Of a stretch of 33,152 bases of DNA, positions 32,293 to 33,152 are shown one piece after another. The notes beneath the pieces were generated by a model that was given only the letters and a program-made list of their open reading frames with translations, was not told the DNA's origin and did no database searches. How positions within the stretch are numbered: the stretch's first letter is position 1; each line of letters opens with the position of its first letter. The DNA is from [Clostridium] aminophilum (lineage in GTDB: Bacteria > Bacillota > Clostridia > Lachnospirales > Lachnospiraceae). The DNA is taken from assembly GCF_900101295.1 (NCBI RefSeq), contig NZ_FOIL01000034.1, positions 1 through 33,152 of the forward strand, given 5' to 3'. The translations under genes and the position numbers were made by a program.

Positions 32293-32961
32293 TTAAATTG
32301 CCGGGATCAGCAGGGCATTGGAAATGTTATCCATCTTTTTGATGTCGGTGATGAGCTTCTCCGGAGGAACCTGGTCCAGCTCAATGGTCATCAGCGCCTC
32401 GCCTCCGCGCTCACGGCGGGAAAGGCGGAAGTTTCCGATGTTCAGATCGCCGTAGCGCCAGTACATCAGATTGGTGACATTGGCGATGACACCCGGGGTG
32501 TCGCGGTGGAGGATCAGAAGGGTCGTGCTCTCACCGGTGAAGTTGACGGAGAGACCGTCAATGTTGTCTACGCGGATGTTGCCGCCGCCGATGCTGGCGC
32601 CGGTGACGGAGCCGGATTTGCCGTTTGCGCATTTGTAGGTGATGCGCGCGGTGTTCGGATGAGCCCCGGAGATGTCGTGCGGGACGAATTCATAGTGAAG
32701 GCCGCGCTCGGTTGCGATCTCCATCGCGTCCCGCAGATCCTCGTCCCAGCTGTTGAAACCGAGGATTCCGGCAAGGATCGCACGGTCGGTTCCGTGGCCG
32801 CGGTAGGTCCGGGCAAAGGATCCGGAGAGTTCGATGGTGACATCGGTGACCGGACTGCCGTCTGCAATCTTGTTGACAACGCTGCCCAGACGGCAGGCGC
32901 CTGCGGTGTGGGAACTGGAGGGTCCGATCATGATCGGGCCGATAATGTTGAATACGTTCAT
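32293..32961 (-). CDS. sdaAB: L-serine dehydratase, iron-sulfur-dependent, beta subunit
   Basis: The regulatory partner of the alpha subunit, 222 residues, intact. The N-terminal serine dehydratase beta domain shows IIGPIMIGPSSSHTAG near the start. A C-terminal ACT domain (about 147-222) shows LLILHRDTPGVIANVTNLM and a GGEALMTIELD strand; in this enzyme type ACT is thought to sense serine. ATG 32961 has AAGAGG upstream. A hairpin terminator sits only 15-20 bp before the ATG, so transcription probably arrives by read-through from the symporter gene. Confidence 0.96.
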   Translation of the reverse strand: MNVFNIIGPIMIGPSSSHTAGACRLGSVVNKIADGSPVTDVTIELSGSFARTYRGHGTDRAILAGILGFNSWDEDLRDAMEIATERGLHYEFVPHDISGAHPNTARITYKCANGKSGSVTGASIGGGNIRVDNIDGLSVNFTGESTTLLILHRDTPGVIANVTNLMYWRYGDLNIGNFRLSRRERGGEALMTIELDQVPPEKLITDIKKMDNISNALLIPAI

Positions 32962-32975
32962 GGATATAGCCTCTT

Positions 32976-33015
32976 AAAAATGCGAGGCATTTCATTTTTA
33001 AGAATGAAATGCCTC
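32976..33015 (-). terminator. Intra-operon terminator between the symporter gene and sdaAB
   Basis: GAGGCATTTCATT (32984-32996) and AATGAAATGCCTC (33003-33015) form a perfect 13-bp stem with a 6-nt loop. On the minus strand it is followed by GCATTTTT. The sdaAB ribosome site begins directly after. Confidence 0.85.
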
Positions 33016-33049
33016 AGGTAAAAATGGTAGGTTAGGTATTCAGGAGAAC

Positions 33050-33152
33050 TCAGTCTTCCTTCGGAAGCGGAGCGCCCCTGAGGATAAACTTCTTGTAGAT
33101 GAGATCGACCACAACACCGATGGCATTGTCACCGGAGACGTTGCATGCGGTG
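33050..33152 (-). CDS. C-terminal end of a DAACS-type amino acid/dicarboxylate symporter (partial)
   Basis: Only the last 33 residues are in the window, read from 33151 to the stop at 33052-33050; the 5' part lies beyond the right edge. They begin TACNVSGDNAIGVVVD, which matches the NV-GD motif of the last helix of the dicarboxylate/amino acid:cation symporter family (GltP/SstT). A charged tail ending PLPKED follows. Upstream of serine dehydratase genes, a serine or serine/threonine carrier would make sense, but that is inference from position. Confidence 0.65.
   Translation of the reverse strand, partial: TACNVSGDNAIGVVVDLIYKKFILRGAPLPKED

Noticed and set aside
1-33152. CRISPR arrays, tRNA or rRNA genes, transposases, phage genes, toxin-antitoxin pairs
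   Set aside because: Scanned for and not seen; the short repeats present are intergenic palindromes without regular spacers.

Overview
The window is GC-rich DNA from what looks like an anaerobic Clostridia (Firmicutes), probably close to Lachnospiraceae. The grounds are Gram-positive style Shine-Dalgarno sites, many U-tailed terminators, an ECF thiamine S-component behind a TPP riboswitch, an iron-sulfur two-subunit serine dehydratase, and lipoproteins in place of periplasmic proteins. The genus is not identifiable by eye. Many genes fit a peptide-, amino-acid- and purine-fermenting life.

Layout. 100-3367: an ABC-F ATPase translationally coupled to a divergent peptidase T. 3534-7842: a LysR regulator divergent from a GltS-type glutamate symporter, then a second, canonical peptidase T. 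8376-9767: a purine (xanthine/urate-type) NCS2 permease behind a long structured leader. 9963-13075 (minus strand): a FecBCD-type ABC importer. 13204-18134 (plus strand): a ModE-like DNA-binding domain fused to a MocA-like molybdenum cofactor cytidylyltransferase, followed by the FAD, 2Fe-2S and molybdenum subunits of a xanthine dehydrogenase family enzyme. Between these two divergent units lies an inverted repeat with the arm and spacer geometry of the E. coli ModE operator, overlapping the -10 of the importer. I therefore read 9963-18134 as one molybdenum module: import, regulation, cofactor finishing and enzyme.

18400-22907: a lipoprotein solute-binding protein overlapping by 4 bp a membrane GGDEF-EAL protein, with no permease genes nearby. 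This suggests a ligand-to-cyclic-di-GMP signalling pair. 23100-24941: a solitary adenine-N6 DNA methyltransferase with an N-terminal MerR-like helix-turn-helix. 24953-25836 (minus): thiT with its TPP riboswitch. 26247-27905: a SulP transporter. 28082-28930: an unknown lipoprotein. 28908-30557 (minus): a second ABC-F with a degenerate first nucleotide site. 30806-31183: an orphan small protein. 31354-33152 (minus): serine dehydratase alpha and beta behind the C-terminal end of a DAACS-type symporter.

Palindromic repeats recur in the intergenic regions: a GTTTCATAGG/CCTATGAAAC hairpin at 7968 and 25918, an AAGTCCGC-TT-GCGGACTT hairpin at 26033 and 28031 with degenerate forms at 8016 and 31305, and a 32-nt repeat at 26008 and 27963. 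They look like a dispersed non-coding repeat family. No tRNA, rRNA, CRISPR array, transposase or phage gene was seen.
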